Positions 59,501 to 64,000 of a stretch of DNA of 64,000 bases are shown here, one piece after another. Every line of letters begins with the position of its first letter. Position 1 is the stretch's first letter. The notes under the pieces were generated by a model. The model did not search any database and was not told the origin of the DNA. It worked only from the letters and a program-made list of their open reading frames with translations. The position numbers were made by a program, and so were the translations under genes. Source of the DNA: Tetrastigma voinierianum (taxonomy: Eukaryota; Streptophyta; Magnoliopsida; Vitales; Vitaceae); the NCBI GenBank assembly GCA_016808115.1, contig JAEQBH010007371.1, positions 62,001 to 126,000 of the forward strand, read 5' to 3'.

Positions 59501-59960
59501 TAAGAAATTAAATCAATGGCCCAGTCGATATGTCATTATAAGCGAAGTCATAGTTGTCGAAGGCCGTGCTCATATCGAATGTGTGTTCGATTATCGAATC
59601 ATGGGCTTTGTGAGTGATTCGTTATGTTATTAACTTGGATCTTTGTTTTCATAGTTTATTTTTTTTAAGCGATTTGATTTATGTTTATAAATGTATAATT
59701 AGTTTAAATCATTAATTTTCTCTTCAAAAAATAATACGAGTTTTTAAAAATTGTTTTCTCAAAGAAATAGTAAATATAATTTCAAATTGAGAAAATAATT
59801 ATTTATTTTTATAAATAAAAAACTCTATTTAGAATTGCCAAACTATTTTTTTTTTCTTTTTTTTTAGTTAAATACTTAAGAAGTTGGCAAAGTAGTGGGA
59901 GGGAAAGCCACTAGCTTGAGTGTAAAGCTACGCCGGGTGTGCGCAAGCTCTTAACCTACA
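56531..59960. other. Long AT-rich intergenic region
   Basis: Apart from the repeat at 57290-57900, no genes or transposon landmarks were seen. Short A/T words dominate, including 'tttcaaaata' blocks around 59060 like those at 51000 and 62100. Confidence 0.55.
57290..57900. repeat. Degenerate AATTTCAAATTT-rich repeat
   Basis: Variants of TTTCAAATT/AAATTTGAAA and 'CTCGATTT' recur every 15-40 bases for about 600 bases. Many sites are self-complementary. It looks like an old short-unit array or an AT-rich transposon relic. Confidence 0.6.
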
Positions 59961-59969
59961 CAACAAACT

Positions 59970-60050
59970 CCGTGCATATATATTCCCCTTTTCCCTCTCC
60001 CGTAACCCCTTTTGAAATCAGCACGCTTTTTCTTTCTCTCTTTTGTCGCC
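59970..60050 (+). promoter_or_regulatory. RAE1 core promoter and 5' leader
   Basis: A TATA-like GCATATATATTCCCC (about 59974-59988) is followed by a pyrimidine-rich leader (CCCTTTTCCCTCTCCC, CTTTTTCTTTCTCTC) and then the start codon at 60051. The spacing suggests transcription begins near 60010. Confidence 0.55.
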
Positions 60051-62985
60051 ATGTCTAATTTCTCAGCTGCCAATCCAAATCCAAACAAATCCAGTGAGGT
60101 ATCATTCTGTTACATTCACACTCTTGTTCTTTTTGATATCAATCTTTGCATTGAGTTTTTTCATCCCCAATTATCAGATGGTAGTTTTTCGTTTTGAAGC
60201 CCTAATTAATCCACATTCTTTTTTTTGCTAGTCATGTCGTTCGATTCTCCCTGCTATCTTTTGATTATTTTAAAAAATGTATTAAGATTTTAATTTTAAG
60301 TCCTAGTTGAGCCTAATTATGTGTGGACTCTAGGTTTTGTGATCGAAGATTCAGTGATGTTAGTTTCTTCGATTGTTCGGCAAAATGTATTATTTTTTTT
60401 AGCATTCAAGTGAGTTGATTTTCTTTTTTTCTTTTTTTTGTTAATATACCTCTTATTGAAAATGATTGACATAGAATCTTGATTTATAGGTGGCTCAACC
60501 TCCTACCGATTCTGTTTCAAGCCTTAAATTCAGTCCCAAGGCAAATTTCCTGGTGGCTACGTCATGGGATAACCAGGTTTGTCTGTGTATCTTCCTGGTT
60601 TTTGTTTTTTGTATTTGCATGCCTTTACATTAGAAAATCGAAAACTTGAATTTAGTTGATAAATTTGATTCATGAATGTGATGTCCGTATGGATGCAAGA
60701 TATGTGTCTCAGTCTTTAATCTTTTTTTGACCTGTGCATTTCGGTTTCTTGAACCCAGTCCAAACAATACTTCTTGGCTGTTGTATATGTTGTAATAAGT
60801 GGAAAAAAGATATCAGTTAAATCATTTGAATTGCCCGTCTTATCATGGGTGTACTACAACCAACCTTACCATACTGTGCCAACATGGTTAGAAAATTGAA
60901 ATTAAAGTCTTACTGTTAATATCAGTGATGAAACATTCTTTGTTTTCTTTTGATCAGAAAGAAAGAAATGCAATCAGAAGTATCCAATAATGTTAAGTTG
61001 GTCGGACACTAGAATATTCTGAATAGCATCATTGTGAATTAAGTTTAAATAGAAATCCCTGATCCAAATTCTAGAAGAATATAATTAGATACCTATTTTA
61101 GCTCTTACATAGGCCAACCTATTAGCCTCTGTTGAAATATTATTACATCACATTTAGACAAATATCAAAACCAGAAATAATCAATCTGATATGTGATATC
61201 CTTTATAAACATGCAAAAACACAAAAAGCAGCTCAAGTATTCCTAAATGCATTAACCTCAACTTTAGAGTCACCTTCAAAACCAGTTGTTCCTTGATAAA
61301 TAATAAACAATAGTCTCTGTTGCATAACTGCAATTATCTGACTACAACAGAAGAATTGCTAATAAATTTGACAGTTGTTAGCTTCATAACTTTATTATTA
61401 TCCTATAAAAATCAAACAAGCTAAACCACTAGTCAAAGTCTCTTGCTTTTGTACTCAGTCTATGTTCTGTTTGTGATGATAAATTTTACAAATTAAAGAT
61501 TTCCGTTGTTTAATTCTTTATTGTTTTGGGCTAAGGGAACAAAATGATCCTTGAAGAGCCTAAGAAGTAATTTTAAAAATAATTTGGCTACTTAGTTTTA
61601 AAGCCATTTTTAAAGCATAATAAGAAAATATGACATTTGGTGAAGTAGTAAATTAGGACTTGTTTAAGGGCTGTTCTCTACAACAGTTTTGCGAATAATT
61701 TTCAAATATAATTCTTTGATATTTCTAGTTTAAAAGTTAGTTTAGGAACTTGGAATGTTCTCAATCTACTTTTAATTTCTTATTGTTCCACTTAAGAGAG
61801 TCTTGGGAGTAGTTTAAAAATGTTTGACTACTTGGTTGTAGAAGCCATTTTTTGAAGACACAATCTGAGATATGGCACTTCCAAATAGTAAATTGGGATT
61901 TTTTTTTGGGAATGTTTCGATAATACTACTTGAAAATTGTTTTTGAGAATAATTTTCAAATAGAGATCATATTCACCTACACTATAATCTCTCCCTAACA
62001 TCATATTCTATCCAAGAAAAGAAAGCGATGGCTAAACTTCGAATTTTCCAACATATATAATACTATATTTTTAATCATTTCCATATGTTTACAATTATTT
62101 TTCAAAATAATCTTTAAATGAAAACAATTGAAAAATGTTGTTACAAAACGCACCATTTCCAAAACTATTCTCAAAAGCTTGTTTTGCGAACAACTGACAA
62201 TCAAACGTGTTTTCATATTTTTTCATTCTCAAAAACAAGAAAATTGAACTTGAAAGAAATGCCAAGAAATAGCATTTTGCTTTGTTTCTAGAAGTTATTG
62301 ACAAATATAAGATGGAGATAACATGCAGAAAACAATAATTTGATGTGTGTATTCTTAGTTTCAGAAGCCCCCTGGAATTTTTTCTCACAGAACATAATCA
62401 TACAAGTCCTAAGGCCAAGGATTTTATTGAATGTTTTATTTTCTTTATGCTTTCTTTTCCAGCCTCTAAATTAACATTCCTTAAATGTGTGTATTGTGAC
62501 ATTCACTTCATTTCATCTGCTCTTGATTATTGTATTTATTTATTTCATTTTCTTTTTTGGTCTGCTATCTGTGCTGTTTTTAAGTTGAACTTGCATAATC
62601 AATTGCATCTTGTTTAAATAATCTCACAGGTACGATGTTGGGAGATAACAAGGGATGGAACAACAATGGGCAGTGTACCTAAGGCATCAATATCTCATGA
62701 TCATCCGGTAGAAAACCAAAATTGAAGTCCATATTCTTACACTCAGTCTTTTTTCTGTTGAATCTGAAACTGTAGAATCTCTTTTTTACAGGTTTTGTGC
62801 TCAGCTTGGAAGGATGATGGAACGACTGTGTTTTCAGGAGGCTGTGACAAGCAAGTGAAGATGTGGCCTTTGCTGTCTGGTGGTCAACCAGTTACTGTGG
62901 CCATGCATGACGCACCTATAAAAGAGGTTGCTTGGGTTCCAGAGATGAACCTGTTGGTCACAGGAAGCTGGGACAAGACCATTAA
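60051..62985 (+). CDS. RAE1: RAE1/GLE2 mRNA export factor, exons 1-4 (gene continues past window)
   Basis: This is a WD40-repeat nucleoporin-associated protein that docks on the GLEBS motif of NUP98 at the nuclear pore and supports mRNA export. Exons are 60051-60098, 60490-60576, 62630-62707 and 62792-62985; all visible introns are GT-AG. Introns 1-3 fall between codons, and intron 4 splits a Lys codon (AA|G). The start ATG at 60051 gives 'MSNFSAANPNPNKSSE', then 'FSPKANFLVATSWDNQVRCW' (WD repeat 1), 'LCSAWKDDGTTVFSGGCDKQ' (repeat 2) and 'MNLLVTGSWDKTIK' (repeat 3). About 135 of the usual ~350 residues are present. The reading frame is clean. Intron 2 is 2.05 kb. Intron 4 starts at 62986 and no further exon occurs before 64000. 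Confidence 0.96.
60577..62629 (+). other. RAE1 intron 2 with repeated blocks
   Basis: The 2053-bp intron contains two imperfect copies of a ~170-base block (about 61545-61715 and 61795-61970; 'ggctacttagtt..aagccatttt' and 'aataattttcaaata'). A further 'ttctcaaaagcttgttttgcgaac' stretch lies in inverted sense near 62170. This suggests a small AT-rich DNA transposon or its relics. No coding frame resembles a transposase. Confidence 0.5.
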
Positions 62986-64000
62986 GTATATATTTATCCC
63001 TCTTTCTGTAGTTCTATGAGATACCTAGATTTATCACAGCAGTTTAGGTGGTTATCTGGTTGGAATGTGAATACTGACACTAGAGGCTACAACCAACAGC
63101 ATCATTGTTCTTGTTTTGTTCAGATGACTTTGAGTTTGATTCTCGTATCAATGTTTTTTTATCAATCTTCATTTGGAGTGGAAACTGCCTTGCCTGACAT
63201 GTCCTTATTAGGCTAAAATTATTGGTACACAAAGTGTGGAGGTGCTAGCTTTATGCTGGATTCTCTATTTTGATTTGTAAATTCTCTAGGCCATAGCTTT
63301 GTCTTCAGTTATTGCTGGAATTTTTCAAGGCATCCTTTTTACATTTTTTAATAATGAATAGGATATTTCTTATTCTAATTTTTCATCTGTTTACCTATGA
63401 TATGGAGTGATTCCTTTTTATTTATTTATTATTTATCTATTTTTCTTCTTCTTTGGAAATGTTCACAGCAGTTCCTCCTATTTTTGGTTTGTAGAATTTT
63501 GGCTAGTTTTTGGGCTTCTCTCATGTGGGACTTGAATAAGTTTTTCATATCCACTTTAGGCACAAGAAGTAAAAGAAAATATTTGGTGTCTATGTCTATT
63601 TCACTATTATAGTTAATGCTGGTTTGCTTATGCTGTAGTTACATATCTTCTTTCATCATGTGGAGCAGTTTTTTCTGGTCTTTACATCTGGAACTTCCCC
63701 GCATAAGTGCTTCCATGTATTAAGATTATGGAGACCAGAAACATAGCAATTTTTCGTTTGCCTATTTCCCTTGTGACAAAGTAATAAAATTTGGTTATGA
63801 AGCTGGGAAGAAGCCATCAAGCTGCTGCTGTATTTCCAGCAGTGCACTCCCTCTAAGAAAAATTATTGGCTTATGTGATTCTTATAGATTATTAGGTCCT
63901 TTTGATCTTATTTTTGTCTTAGCATTTGAGCATTTGCACCTATCAAGGAAAGAACAAAAACATTTGAGCAGTTGCTACAGCATATTCCTGTGGCTAATAT
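62986..64000 (+). other. RAE1 intron 4 (5' part)
   Basis: It begins GTATATATTT at the end of exon 4. The expected next exon (starting with the G that completes Lys and the Tyr-Trp of WD repeat 3) is not found up to the window end, so the intron is at least 1015 bp. Nothing else was recognised in it. Confidence 0.7.

Noticed and set aside
1..64000. tRNA, rRNA, telomere repeats, organelle insertions or CRISPR arrays
   Set aside because: Read for characteristic motifs on both strands; none seen.

Overview
The window looks like repeat-rich nuclear DNA from a flowering plant (woody dicot or magnoliid type; species not determinable). It has GT-AG introns, a plant RAE1 gene, and wall-to-wall Ty3/gypsy LTR retrotransposons of three lineages: Tekay/Del chromoviruses, Athila and Tat. 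No rRNA, tRNA, CRISPR or prokaryotic features were seen. About 45 kb is transposon; only the last 16 kb holds single-copy-like DNA.

Layout. 1-2756: 3' end and 3' LTR of a + strand Tekay-like element. 2757-4687: remnant of another Tekay-like LTR (- strand). 4688-10382: decayed Athila-lineage element on the - strand (gag, PR, RT, RNase H, IN) with PBS and 5' LTR to about 11.69 kb. 11.69-13.30 kb: a further Tekay-like LTR. 13.30-15.04 kb: truncated LTR plus decayed integrase (- strand). 15.04-18.22 kb: Athila-like LTR and long non-coding 3' region. 18225-29501: a + strand LTR split by a - strand Tekay chromovirus (about 20.29-28.81 kb) whose gag, RT, IN and chromodomain are recognisable but frameshifted. 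30131-32491: solo LTR with perfect 5-bp target duplication ATAAT. 32592-45012: large Tat element on the + strand, duplication GATAC, with dual RNase H, a tandem-repeat field and an antisense reading region. 45.7-47.6 kb: Athila-like LTR remnant with a 274-bp tandem duplication. 47949-49677: F-box/LRR gene broken by several frameshifts. 51339-54918: short non-autonomous Tat relative, duplication GTTTC. 55-60 kb: AT-rich intergenic DNA with one unrecognised possible transcribed patch. 60051-end: the first four exons of RAE1/GLE2, the one clearly intact host gene.

How it fits together. Most retroelement genes are inactivated, so the region is a nested graveyard. The two Tat elements are the most informative pair. 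The large one has decayed gag-pol; the small one keeps only LTRs, primer-binding site, gag start, tandem repeats and polypurine tract, so it would depend on proteins from an intact relative. RAE1 exons are clean, which argues that the frameshifts elsewhere are mostly real decay rather than poor sequence, although that cannot be proven from the window alone. Internal boundaries of the older elements are approximate. Those of the solo LTR and the two Tat elements are supported by matching target duplications.
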